From: Candidatus Eiseniibacteriota bacterium
GTDB lineage: Bacteria; Eisenbacteria; RBG-16-71-46; CAIMUX01
Length of the DNA: 64,000 nucleotides
NCBI GenBank assembly: GCA_016712505.1
Contig: JADJQY010000001.1
Span: forward strand, 558,001 to 622,000
Direction: 5' to 3'
The position numbers were made by a program, and so were the translations under genes. Below are positions 35,189 to 44,146 of this stretch, one piece after another (the first letter of the stretch is position 1; every line of letters starts with the position of its first letter). The notes below the pieces were generated by a model that saw only the letters and a list, made by a program, of their open reading frames with translations, was not told the DNA's origin and ran no database searches.

Positions 35189-38100
35189 TCACCGCACCCC
35201 CACCGGCCGGTTCAGCGGCTTCAAGTACCGCGCGATGTGCGGCGATTCGTACGGCCCCCCCTTGAAGAACATCCCACCCACGATCAGCTCGTCGCCGTTG
35301 ACCGCCAACGCTCGCCCCGCCAGCACTCCGGAGATCGCGCCGGTCAGTCCCGACCCCATCGGCTGCCACTCATTCCCATCCCAGCGGGCGATGTTGCTGC
35401 ACTCTCTTCCTCCCGCCTCGGTGAAGCTGCCGGTGATGACCAGATTTCCCTGGTACTCCGCCGCGGCGTAGACCACTCCGTTGGTCCCGCTCCCCAGGGC
35501 CTGCCAGGTCACTCCGTTCCAGAGGGCAACGTCATTGGCCGCGATGTTCCCCGCCTGGGAGAAGTCACCCACCACGACGAGCTTGTCCTGGTAGGTGGCG
35601 AAGTTCATCACATACTCGTCGTTGATCACGCCGATTCCGCCGCCCACCGAGACCCAGTTCGACCCGCTCCACTGGGCGATTCCTTCGAGCCCTTCGCTGA
35701 AGTAGTACCCGCCGGCGAAGAGCTGGTTGTTCCAGACGTAGAGTGCATTGGTCAGGTTCGGAAGGCCGTCGCCCATGGGGGAGAAGCCCGCGCCCGGGAG
35801 CCAACGTGCCACGCCTCGTAGCGGTCCGCTCACGCTGTCGGAGTCGAACGCGCCCCCGAAGACGAGCCCCCCCTCCCATCGAGTCACCGCGCTCACGTAG
35901 TTGTTGAGCCCGGAGTCGACCGCAATCCAGCTTCCGCCCGAGAACCGGGAGATCCAGCCAAGGGTGTCGAACTGTCCCACGGCGAGAATGCTCCCCTGGA
36001 ACAGGGTCGCGTCCTCGACCTGGGCAGGGAGGCCGAAGTCATAGGGATGCCATGTGCTCCCGTTCCACCCCGCGACACTCTTGTAGCCGCCACCCACGAG
36101 ATTCTCGAACCCCCCGGAAACGACCAGCTCGCCGTTGATCCAGTTCAGATCCAGCACCAGACCCTCGATCGGGTTGCTTCCGAAGGTGGTGGTCCAGTGG
36201 GAGTCGGGGTTCACTCCCTGACCGACGACCTGGACCGGAGTTGCGCACTCCGTCCCGAGATCAATCTGGCAATCGCGGAAGCCGACCTCGGTGGGCGCGA
36301 AGCGTACGTAGACCGTGTGGATCGCGCCCGCGGCGAGGCTGTACGGACCGTCGCCCGAGACGATGGTGAATCCACTCAACGCACAACCTTCGTTCGGGCT
36401 GACCGTGCCGCTCAGGGTTCCTCCCCCGGCATTCTGAATCGTGAACGAGAGCATCTCCGATGTGCCGGCGTCCACCCCCAGGAAGTCGAGGGTGCCCGTG
36501 CTGACCTGGCAGAGCGGGGGAGGGGTTCCGACTCCGGTGACGGGGAGAGCACCGCACGCCGATCCCGCCTCGACCAGGCAGCCAAACTCGCCGCTGGTTG
36601 GAGGGGTGAAGGCGATGACCACGTCCTTTCCTTGATTACCGGGCAGGGAGAAGGGACCACCACCGCTCACGAGTTCGAATGCGCTGCTGCAATTGGCCAG
36701 GGCCACATCGCCGGTCAGAAGGCCGGTGCCGCGATTGATGATGGTGAAGAGTCGCTCCACCCGCGTTCCCGCCTGGACCGGACCGAAATCCAGCACCGCG
36801 GGGTCCAGCTCACAGATTGGGCCCGGAGCACCGGTACCGACGATCACCCAGCCATCTTCACACCCGATATCCAGCTCGCAGATGTATTTCTGGATCTGGG
36901 TGGGATCGAAGGACACGCTGAAGGCGTGCGTCTCTCCGTTCGCCAGACTGTACGGACCGAGACCGCTGGTGATGGTGAATCCCGGGCAGGCGGTTTGAGC
37001 CAGTGTCCCCTCCAGCCGGCTCCCTCCCCGGTTGATGATCGCGAGTTCGGTCGAGGCCGCATCTCCGATCGTCACCTCACCAAAGTCCCAGAAGCCGGGC
37101 ACGAGCTCGCAGGACGGCGGCTCATCTCCTGTGCCGGCAAGTGGCACCGGGGAGCAGTTGATGCCTGCCAACAGGCTGCACGAATGGTTCCCGATCGTCG
37201 TCGGGCTGAACCGCACGGTGATGCTGTGGAACTCGCCCGGCGCGAGCGAGTAGGGCGCGCCGCCCCCCGTGATGGCGAAATCGAGGCAATTGGACTCGAG
37301 CTGAGCCTGCCCGTTCAGTACTCCGTCGCCGATGTTCTCGATCTGGATCGAGGCCGATGCCGATGCTCCGAGCGGGACCACATCGAAGTCGAGCGAGAGC
37401 GGAGTGATCTCGCAGGCTCCGCTGGGATCGACGGTGCGGGCAGTCGCTTCGTTCGAAGGCTCGGAGAGATCGGTGCCGGCTCGCGCGCGGAGGCGGTAGG
37501 TGTAGTCGGTGCTCGGGGCGAGGCCGGTGACGTCATGCGTACGCACCGCTCCGGGAGTCGTGCTCACTGGGGTCCATTCACCACTCGTGGCCCGACTCTC
37601 GATCACGAACAGGTCGGGATCCGGCGCGGTGTACTCCCAGCTCAGACGGATCACCGAAACCGAGAGCGGCGTTGCGACCAGGTTCGCCGGAGGTCGCACG
37701 CCGCTCCGGACGACGATGTCGTTCGACGGATCGGAGTTTCCCGCCGTACCCCGGGCGAACACCCGATAGCGGTAGAGCGTGCGATCGATCAACTGCTCAT
37801 CAGTGAACCGACCCGTCCCCTCGATCGCCCCCTGGAGCGCGAAGCGCACGACGAAGTTAGGATCATCGGGATCGATCCGCTCGACCAGGTAGCCGAATTC
37901 GTTGTCCGCGTTGTCGGTCCACTCGAGCGAAATCGTTGAGGGCGTGACCGAGATCGAACGCAGGCCGGTCGGCGCGGCCGGCACCGCGTTCAGGGTGGTC
38001 GCGCTTCCTAGGTTGGAGAGGACCGAGAGATTTCCGGCGTCGTCCCGCACCTTGAGAGCGAAGAAGTAGGAGGTCAGCCGCGAAAGCCCCGTGACCTCGA

Positions 38101-39766
38101 ATGATTCCGCGGTACCGGATTCCGCCGGTTCCGGGGTGCCGGAGGCCTGCGTGGCCGCGGCGAAGTTCGATTCGGTGATCACGTTCGTGGAGTACCGGAG
38201 ATCGTACGACGCCGCGCGGCCAACCGCGCCGTCGTCGCCGCTGGCCGACCATTCGAGCCTGACGCTGGCGGCGCTCGACGGCTGCGCGACCAGAGTCGTG
38301 ACCGTGGAAGGCGCGGTCAGATCCGGCACGAAGCCGGTCACGACATTGGAGGGCGGGCTGGCGTTCCCCGACTCGTCTCGAACCACCAGGGCCAGGAACA
38401 CCGTCGCCTGGCGAGGCAGTCCGGACAGCGTGGCGTTCTGGATCGTCCCCGACGCGGTCGGGAGTGGCGCGCCTATGGCCGGCGTTGCGAAGGAGAAGTT
38501 CGCCGCGGTGATCTCGGTCAGGCTGAAGCGCAGATCATTTAGCGAGGCGGTGCCGACCGTTCCGTCGTCGCCGCTCGCCGTCCAGCGCAGGTCGATCTCG
38601 CCGTCGCGAATCGCGGTGATCGTGAGATCGGTGACGGCCGCCGGGGACGACAGATCGGCGAGGGGCGGCGTGGTCACCGCCACGACGTTCGAGAGCTCCG
38701 ACCAGTTCGGTACCTCATCGCGCGTCTTGAGGGCGAAGTAGTAGGTCGTCTCGGGCAACAGCCCGTTCAGCACCAGACGGTCGAGTCGCCCGGCGGGACT
38801 AGGGGTTGGCACCCCCAGCACCACGGTCGCGAGATCGAAGTTCGAACCGTCGATCGGGGCGAACGAAGACCTGAAGTCATACGCCGTCGCCTGACCTGTC
38901 TGATCGTCATCGCCCGGCGCACTCCAGGCGAGGGTGAGTGTCTCCGGGGAGAGCGACTCGACCGCCAGATCGGAGACGGCGGCGGGGGCGACATTTCCCG
39001 GCAAGCTGATGGCCACCGAGTCACTGAAGGCGGAGCTCACGCTGTCCGCCAGTTCCGCGGACACGCGGTAGGCGATCGCCTCCGCACCGGCGGCGCGCAC
39101 CCCAAGGATCTCGACCTCGTGCGCCACGTCCGAGGTCACGACATCCCGAGCCAATCCTCCAGCCGGGGTCTCCCGCACGCGGTAACGGAGCGCCGCGGGA
39201 ATCGGGGTCCAGCGGACGATGAAGCGGGTCGTTCCGTCTCGCTCGATGCGCGGAGTCGGGACGATCTTCCGCACCACCACTTCGGCGTCGTGGCTCGAAC
39301 CCTCCGTGACGCCGGAGAGCGCGGTCGTTCCGAAGTAGAGCGTGCCGCGTTCGGTCTCCTCCCCCTGGCTGCCCAGGAACCCCTCTGCCTTCACCTCGAT
39401 CTCGTAGGCCTCTGCCGGGGGGACACTCAGTTCGGCGCGAAATCGTGTCTGCCCGGAAGCGATGGTCAGTCGCTGGCGGGCCTGCAGGACGCGGGGGGAT
39501 CCTGGGGTGTAGGCGGAGAGAACGAGCTGTTCGATTCCCGCCGCCTCGGCGGCATCCGCACTCCGTCCCGGTGACCCCTCGCCGGCCAGGCCCTCGGTCT
39601 CGAACCGGATCCGCAGCGCCAGCGGTACGCCGTGGCGCGCCACCCCCGCCTCGTCCGCACAACCTGCGCAGACCAGGAGAAGCAGTGTGGCCGCGCAGAG
39701 ACGGAGTGCGTGGAGCACGGCGGTCAGGCGAAACCTGCCCTGCCCGGTCAGGAACCGTGAGGTCAT
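35189..39766 (-). CDS. Giant modular lipoprotein (FN3, SPD-2-like and beta-propeller modules)
   Basis: 1525-residue predicted lipoprotein. ATG 39766 follows AAGGGA; the signal ends in the lipobox V-C-A-G-C. Order of modules: a beta domain to ~200; then about six fibronectin type III modules (residues ~240-790), four with the repeated signature S-A-S-G-D-D-G; then about six ~95-residue SPD-2/choice-of-anchor-D modules (C-E-L at the start, D-F-G-x-V in the first strand, S-L-A-x-G-E-x-H, ending C-x-V-x-G-x-G); and finally a ~280-residue propeller with W-N-G-x-x-W repeats (A-R-W-D-G-N-E-W-Q-P-M-G-S-G). This is a surface architecture for adhesion or display; no catalytic site is evident. A bidirectional hairpin lies at its end. 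Confidence 0.8.
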   Translation of the reverse strand: MTSRFLTGQGRFRLTAVLHALRLCAATLLLLVCAGCADEAGVARHGVPLALRIRFETEGLAGEGSPGRSADAAEAAGIEQLVLSAYTPGSPRVLQARQRLTIASGQTRFRAELSVPPAEAYEIEVKAEGFLGSQGEETERGTLYFGTTALSGVTEGSSHDAEVVVRKIVPTPRIERDGTTRFIVRWTPIPAALRYRVRETPAGGLARDVVTSDVAHEVEILGVRAAGAEAIAYRVSAELADSVSSAFSDSVAISLPGNVAPAAVSDLAVESLSPETLTLAWSAPGDDDQTGQATAYDFRSSFAPIDGSNFDLATVVLGVPTPSPAGRLDRLVLNGLLPETTYYFALKTRDEVPNWSELSNVVAVTTPPLADLSSPAAVTDLTITAIRDGEIDLRWTASGDDGTVGTASLNDLRFSLTEITAANFSFATPAIGAPLPTASGTIQNATLSGLPRQATVFLALVVRDESGNASPPSNVVTGFVPDLTAPSTVTTLVAQPSSAASVRLEWSASGDDGAVGRAASYDLRYSTNVITESNFAAATQASGTPEPAESGTAESFEVTGLSRLTSYFFALKVRDDAGNLSVLSNLGSATTLNAVPAAPTGLRSISVTPSTISLEWTDNADNEFGYLVERIDPDDPNFVVRFALQGAIEGTGRFTDEQLIDRTLYRYRVFARGTAGNSDPSNDIVVRSGVRPPANLVATPLSVSVIRLSWEYTAPDPDLFVIESRATSGEWTPVSTTPGAVRTHDVTGLAPSTDYTYRLRARAGTDLSEPSNEATARTVDPSGACEITPLSLDFDVVPLGASASASIQIENIGDGVLNGQAQLESNCLDFAITGGGAPYSLAPGEFHSITVRFSPTTIGNHSCSLLAGINCSPVPLAGTGDEPPSCELVPGFWDFGEVTIGDAASTELAIINRGGSRLEGTLAQTACPGFTITSGLGPYSLANGETHAFSVSFDPTQIQKYICELDIGCEDGWVIVGTGAPGPICELDPAVLDFGPVQAGTRVERLFTIINRGTGLLTGDVALANCSSAFELVSGGGPFSLPGNQGKDVVIAFTPPTSGEFGCLVEAGSACGALPVTGVGTPPPLCQVSTGTLDFLGVDAGTSEMLSFTIQNAGGGTLSGTVSPNEGCALSGFTIVSGDGPYSLAAGAIHTVYVRFAPTEVGFRDCQIDLGTECATPVQVVGQGVNPDSHWTTTFGSNPIEGLVLDLNWINGELVVSGGFENLVGGGYKSVAGWNGSTWHPYDFGLPAQVEDATLFQGSILAVGQFDTLGWISRFSGGSWIAVDSGLNNYVSAVTRWEGGLVFGGAFDSDSVSGPLRGVARWLPGAGFSPMGDGLPNLTNALYVWNNQLFAGGYYFSEGLEGIAQWSGSNWVSVGGGIGVINDEYVMNFATYQDKLVVVGDFSQAGNIAANDVALWNGVTWQALGSGTNGVVYAAAEYQGNLVITGSFTEAGGRECSNIARWDGNEWQPMGSGLTGAISGVLAGRALAVNGDELIVGGMFFKGGPYESPHIARYLKPLNRPVGVR

Positions 39767-40391
39767 GCTGAAACTCCCTTGGGATAGAGACCCGAAGATC
39801 ATACTCCCTTCCGTCGCGCAGGCGGCGACCCTCGTTCCGGGTCGTTGCACCCTCTTATCCCCCCGGAGCGCCTCGGAGTTGTCGGACTCGTGGTCTCAAC
39901 AGACCCACCTTCGGGAGCAGTCAGCCGCGGGTGCGTCGGGACGAGGGAGCTGAACTCGGGAAAGCGACACCAACAGGAATCGGCGGTTGCCGTTGGGCGG
40001 GCTGTTTCGCTAGCCTCAAGCGATCCTGATCCGAGCGGCGTGGACAATCCGGTCCTCTCCTCCGGCGATCAGAATGAGACCTGAGACGCATGCACCGCCC
40101 GACTCTTTACAGCAGAGGGCGCCGGCCCTTCACCTGACCTCGCCGATCCTCGCGGCAGAGTGTCTGCGTGCGTCTCTAGTTCTACTCGTTCGTCCTTCCC
40201 GGGAAGCCCCACAAGCGGGTACCCCGGAATCCAGAGGACAGCGTACTTCCCGAGATCAAGCGAAGCGCATCGGTATTGAATCCGGTGCGGACACCCTCCC
40301 GCGAGGCGAACTGGCCGGGCGCTAGCCGAGTCGGACGTTTCGTTGCCCAATCCCCGCCGATCGGGGGATCCATTTCAATCCGGGAGGAACC
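39767..40391. other. Divergent intergenic region, 625 bp
   Basis: No plausible gene on either strand; small open frames here lack ribosome sites and family sequence. It must carry promoters for the 1525-residue lipoprotein (minus) and for the sulfur-type operon beginning at 40392 (plus). A short hairpin CCCCG-CCGAT-CGGGG (40352-40366) lies just before the plus-strand ribosome site. No known riboswitch was recognised. Confidence 0.5.
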
Positions 40392-41441
40392 ATGTCTGTC
40401 CATCGTTCGCGAATCGCGCCGCTGATTGCCGCTCCCCTGGCTGTTGCCCTGGCCACGGTCTCCTTCGTGGAGTCGGCGACGGCGGGTGGATGTGGGTGCG
40501 TGCCCATCTCCATCCCAGTCGGGGAGCAGTTCAAGGCGCACACTCCGGGCCACCTGGCGTTCGGCTATGGCTACTCCTTCTCGGACACCGACCATTACTA
40601 CATCGGGACCGAGCGGGATGACGCGACCGAAACCAACGTCGCCCCCAGCACCAAGGGGCAGGATCACACTCTCTCGGTCGAGTACGATCTGCCGAAGCGC
40701 TTTACCCTGGTCGGCGAGATCCCGATCGTCTCGACCGCGCAGAAGCGCGAGTTCGGGGGAGTGAAGGGTACGATGGAGGCAAGCGGCCTCGGAGATCTGC
40801 GTCTGATGGCCCGCTATTGGGTGAAGGACTCCGGCCCGCGCTTCCGGATGCACACGGCACTCGGCCTGCGCTTCCCCACCGGCGAAGCCGACGGCACCTT
40901 CAAGGCGCAGAATGGCACCATGGTGGACAAGGACGTGGCGGCGCAGGCCGGAACGGGAAACACTGCCGGGCTCTTCGAGTTCGGTGGCAGTTCGGCCATC
41001 AGTCCGCGCCTGGGGCTGTCGTTCGCCGGGCGCTATCTCTTCACCCACTCGGCGGAGGCGAAGTCGAAGAACTTCCGCAATCAGCTCACCGGCAATGGTC
41101 CCAAGATGAACTCGGACAACGACGCCGCGACCCTGCACCTGAACGCCGCCTTTCCGCTCGGAACGGGAGAGAGTGCTCTGCGCAAGTTTGCCCTTCAGGG
41201 AAACGTCGATTTCCTCTGGATTCCGGTCGACGATCTGATCGGCGACTCGAACGGCTTTCGGCGCGCAGGCAAGCTCTTCTTCGCCGGCCCGGGACTGGCC
41301 TGGGAACCGGTACCGCAGCTCTCCGTCTCGACCTCGGTTCCGTTCGCGCTCTATCGCGACATCCAGAAGAACGGTGGGAACGTCCAGGAGTGGTCGTTCC
41401 TCTTCGCGATCAACTTCGATGCCCTGCCCGGATCCTACTGA
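40392..41441 (+). CDS. Outer-membrane beta-barrel, phenol-degradation MetA-pathway-like
   Basis: 349-residue exported protein. A signal peptide ends E-S-A-T-A-G-G and is followed directly by a cysteine-containing motif (G-G-C-G-C-V-P). The rest alternates hydrophobic and polar residues with typical turn sequences (L-T-L-V-G-E-I-P-I-V, T-A-L-G-L-R-F-P-T-G-E), as in transporter-like barrels of the MetA-pathway group. The two early cysteines could bind metal or thiols. It opens an operon with TusA-, DsrE- and OsmC-like proteins and a MetE-like protein (gaps of 1, 57, 43 and 14 bp), suggesting passage of a sulfur compound or metal (inference). Confidence 0.7.
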   Translation: MSVHRSRIAPLIAAPLAVALATVSFVESATAGGCGCVPISIPVGEQFKAHTPGHLAFGYGYSFSDTDHYYIGTERDDATETNVAPSTKGQDHTLSVEYDLPKRFTLVGEIPIVSTAQKREFGGVKGTMEASGLGDLRLMARYWVKDSGPRFRMHTALGLRFPTGEADGTFKAQNGTMVDKDVAAQAGTGNTAGLFEFGGSSAISPRLGLSFAGRYLFTHSAEAKSKNFRNQLTGNGPKMNSDNDAATLHLNAAFPLGTGESALRKFALQGNVDFLWIPVDDLIGDSNGFRRAGKLFFAGPGLAWEPVPQLSVSTSVPFALYRDIQKNGGNVQEWSFLFAINFDALPGSY

Positions 41442-41442
41442 C

Positions 41443-41688
41443 ATGAGTGACCTGGGGGCACCGTCCTGGCCGCACGATTCCGTGTTCGACGGGGGTGAGC
41501 GCGGCTGCGGCGACCTTCTGTTCGATCTCCGGCTGCACTTCCACTCGTTGCCGGCGGGCGCGCGGGTGTTGATCGTGGCGCTCGATGAGGGCGCCCCGGT
41601 CGAGATTCCGGCCTGGTGCCGCGTCACCGGCCATCGACTGACGGAGGCGCAGCATCCCTATTACCTGGCCGAGGTGAAGGGGGCGTAG
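41443..41688 (+). CDS. TusA-like sulfur-relay protein
   Basis: 81-residue protein of the TusA/SirA fold. ATG 41443 starts one base after the stop of the upstream gene. The N-terminal region D-G-G-E-R-G-C-G-D-L takes the place of the usual C-P-x-P active site, keeping a cysteine but not the prolines. The C-terminal pattern V-E-I-P-A-W-C-R-V-T-G-H-R-L is typical of the family. TusA proteins carry sulfur as persulfide on cysteine. Its position next to DsrE- and OsmC-like proteins suggests sulfur (or selenium) transfer. Confidence 0.75.
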   Translation: MSDLGAPSWPHDSVFDGGERGCGDLLFDLRLHFHSLPAGARVLIVALDEGAPVEIPAWCRVTGHRLTEAQHPYYLAEVKGA

Positions 41689-41745
41689 TGCCCTCTTCAT
41701 CCGCCGAACAATTCGCAACCCAAGCAACGAGAGAAGGAGCGTACG

Positions 41746-42111
41746 ATGAGCAACAAGTTCTGCGTCTCGATCACCAACTGCAAGGCCGATGGTGACAAGG
41801 CGACGGTTGGATTCGTGGTTGCCAATGCCGCGATCGGCAGTGAAAAGGAGACGATGGTGTTCCTCTCCACCGACGGAGTGTGGGCCGCGGTAAAGGGGGA
41901 GTACGAGAAGGTGAACGAAGGGGCCCCCTTCGCGCCGCTCAAGGAGCTGGTCGACAAGTTCGTCGGCGCGGGCGGGAAGATCCTCGTCTGCACCCCGTGC
42001 CTGAAGAAGCGCGGGATCGAGGCGGAGCAGCTCATTCCGGGCGCGACTCCGGCTGGCGGCGCGGCGCTGGTCGAGTTCCTGTCCGACGGCACGTCGTGTA
42101 TCAGCTACTAA
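41746..42111 (+). CDS. DsrE-family protein
   Basis: 121-residue protein with GAGAAGGA before ATG 41746. DsrE/TusD-like features: K-A-T-V-G-F-V-V-A-N-A-A, then T-M-V-F-L-S-T-D-G-V, then L-V-D-K-F-V-G-A-G-G-K-I-L-V-C-T-P-C. The C-x-x-C in V-C-T-P-C-L is the likely persulfide-carrying site. Members act with TusA-like proteins in sulfur relay; a related TusA-DsrE pairing is found in the selenium-associated YedF protein family. Located mid-operon. Confidence 0.85.
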   Translation: MSNKFCVSITNCKADGDKATVGFVVANAAIGSEKETMVFLSTDGVWAAVKGEYEKVNEGAPFAPLKELVDKFVGAGGKILVCTPCLKKRGIEAEQLIPGATPAGGAALVEFLSDGTSCISY

Positions 42112-42154
42112 CGGGACGCGTCGACGGCGGAAGCCTGCGCGGGGAGTCGCACCG

Positions 42155-42901
42155 ATGACCGATGGTCTGGATCTGGAGAGCCTGAGGCCCGACCGCGTCT
42201 TTGACGGAGGAGATCTCGACTGTGGTTCGGGCCTGGTCCTCCTGATCCGGGAGAACATGCTGCCGGTACCGGTGGGGGGGGTCCTCGAGATGCGTTCGCG
42301 CGAGCGGACGGTTCGGGATGACTTGCCCCCTTGGTGCCGGATGTCGGGACACGAGTACCTCGGCGCGGTCGTGGTCGATCCCACGACCACGCGCTACTTC
42401 GTGCGGAAGGGAGAGGCGGTGGCCGCGGAGGCGGCGGCGCTCGAGGCAGACAAGCGTCGCGCCGAGGAGTACGAGTGGCGACTCCGGGTGCGGGCGAGCG
42501 GCCACCTGGAGAGCACCGCATACTGCCGGAACTTCTCCTGGAAGGCCGGCCAGCCGGCGAGCTTCGAAGAGAAGGACGCGCACCCCTCGTCGGTCGAACT
42601 CCTGCTCGGGTCGCTGGGGACCGCGCTGGCGACTGGCTTTGCCTCCGAGGTCTCACGCGCCGGACTGGAAGTGGACGACATCGAACTGACCGTGAAGGGA
42701 CGCCTGGGCAACCCCCTGGCGCACCTCGGCCTCGGAGACGGCGATCCCGGTTTCGCCGAGATCGAGGCCAAGTGCTTTGCTTCCACCATGGCGGATGAGG
42801 GAGCGGTCCGCGCCGCCTGGGAGCGCACGGTGGAGCGCTCGCCGATCGCGGTGACCCTTGGCCGTGCCACGCGACTCACACTCAAGCTTGCCATTGTCTA
42901 G
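42155..42901 (+). CDS. TusA-OsmC fusion protein
   Basis: 248-residue two-domain protein. Residues ~1-85 resemble the TusA-like gene two places upstream: the pattern F-D-G-G-D-L-D-C-G then D-L-P-P-W-C-R-M-S-G-H matches F-D-G-G-E-R-G-C-G and E-I-P-A-W-C-R-V-T-G-H. Residues ~110-248 are an OsmC/Ohr-type domain: P-S-S-V-E-L-L-L-G-S-L-G-T-A-L-A-T-G and a conserved cysteine in I-E-A-K-C-F-A-S-T. OsmC proteins reduce peroxides with two cysteines; here a cysteine near Y-C-R-N may be the partner. The fusion supports thiol or persulfide chemistry. The MetE-like gene follows after 14 bp. Confidence 0.8.
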   Translation: MTDGLDLESLRPDRVFDGGDLDCGSGLVLLIRENMLPVPVGGVLEMRSRERTVRDDLPPWCRMSGHEYLGAVVVDPTTTRYFVRKGEAVAAEAAALEADKRRAEEYEWRLRVRASGHLESTAYCRNFSWKAGQPASFEEKDAHPSSVELLLGSLGTALATGFASEVSRAGLEVDDIELTVKGRLGNPLAHLGLGDGDPGFAEIEAKCFASTMADEGAVRAAWERTVERSPIAVTLGRATRLTLKLAIV

Positions 42902-42915
42902 AACCGGGAGGTCCA

Positions 42916-44070
42916 ATGTTCGAGGTGACACAGGTCGGGAGCTGGCCGCGGTCGCGGCAACTGCTCGCGGCGCTCCGTGACCTGCAGAAGGGGCGCATCG
43001 AGCGGGCACGATTCGATGAAATTGCCGACCGGGAGGTACGGGACTGCGTCGCGGCGCAGGTCGAAGCAGGAGCCGACATCATCGTCGACGGCGAGATGCG
43101 CCGGGACAACTTCTACTCCTTCGTCACCGACAAGCTCGATGGCACGCGCCTCATGTCCCTGGCCGAAATGCTGGACACGGTCGAGGACAAGTCGGGCTTC
43201 GAGGAGATGTTGCAGACGCTCGATGTGCCGGCCTCGGCGATCAAGAACCCCACCTGCGTCGGGCGGCTCCATCGACGGGAATCCCTCACTGCCGCCGAGT
43301 ATCGGTTCACCCGATCACTCACCGACCTGCCGATCAAGGTCACCCTTCCCGGTCCGTACCTGTTGACCCGCGCGATGTGGGTGGGGCAGTTCTCCAAGGT
43401 CGGCTATCGGGACAAGGTGGAGATGGGCGACGACGTGGTGCGCATCCTGCGCGAGGAGCTGCTCGAGCTGGCCGCCCTCGGGTGCGCCTTCGTGCAGTTC
43501 GATGAGCCGGTCCTGACCGAGATCGTGATGTCGGAGGATTGCGACCGGCGTACCTTCATGTGAGCGACTCTGGCGACCCGCCGGGACGCGGGCACGGAGC
43601 TGGAGTACGCGGCGGAGCTGATCAACCGCGTGATCGAAGGGGTGAAGGGGCCGCGCACCGGGCTGCACATCTGCCGGGGAAACTGGAGCCGGGACGAGAG
43701 CGTGCTCCTCACCGGCGACTACACCAAGCTGGTTCCGGCCTTGCAGCGGATGAAGGTGGACCAGTTCGTGCTCGAGTTTTCCACCCCGCGGGCGGGCGAG
43801 ATCGCGGTGGTCGGACGGGCGCTGAGTGGGAGGGAGATCGGCCTCGGCGGGGTCAATCCTCGCACCGAGGCGGCCGAATCGGTTTCGGAGATCGTGGCGC
43901 GGGTCGAGGAAGCGCTGAGTTTCTATCGCCCGGAGCAGGTGTTCCTCAATCCGGATTGCGGCTTCGGCTGTTTCGCCAATCGCTGCGTCAATGACCACGT
44001 CACGGCGACGGAGAAGACCCGGCGCATGGTCGAGGCCGCTCGGATCCTGCGCGGCCGGCAGGCCGGATGA
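42916..44070 (+). CDS. MetE-like (cobalamin-independent methionine synthase C-terminal type) protein with in-frame TGA, candidate selenoprotein
   Basis: A 385-codon frame interrupted only by TGA at 43561-43563 (codon 216). Both sides are in the same frame and belong to one MetE/UROD-type barrel. Before it: Q-V-G-S-W-P-R-S, I-V-D-G-E-M-R-R-D, then Q-F-D-E-P-V-L. After it: a zinc site of His251 and Cys253 (L-H-I-C-R-G-N-W), Glu287 (V-L-E-F-S) and Cys348 (N-P-D-C-G-F-G). Context around the TGA is R-T-F-M-stop-A-T-L. A hairpin 18 nt after the TGA fits bacterial SECIS rules. Selenocysteine is the favoured reading; a nonsense mutation or read error is the alternative. It probably transfers a methyl group to a thiol or similar acceptor. 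Last gene of the sulfur-type operon. Confidence 0.75.
43577..43592 (+). promoter_or_regulatory. Candidate SECIS hairpin in the MetE-like gene
   Basis: CCCGC (43577-43581), loop CGGGAC, GCGGG (43588-43592): a 5-bp GC stem. The loop starts after 18 nt from the TGA, and G is the second loop base, as bacterial SECIS elements usually require. Confidence 0.6.
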
Positions 44071-44146
44071 GCCACCGCGGGGGCGCCTCCCGCGGAACAG
44101 CATCTCGCACGGAAGAGCATCTCGCGGGGCGCAGGAACCTCCGGGA

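Noticed and set aside
43539..43994. Frame starting near the MetE-like TGA as a separate gene
   Set aside because: It is in a different frame from the conserved MetE-type sequence. The real continuation is in the original frame.
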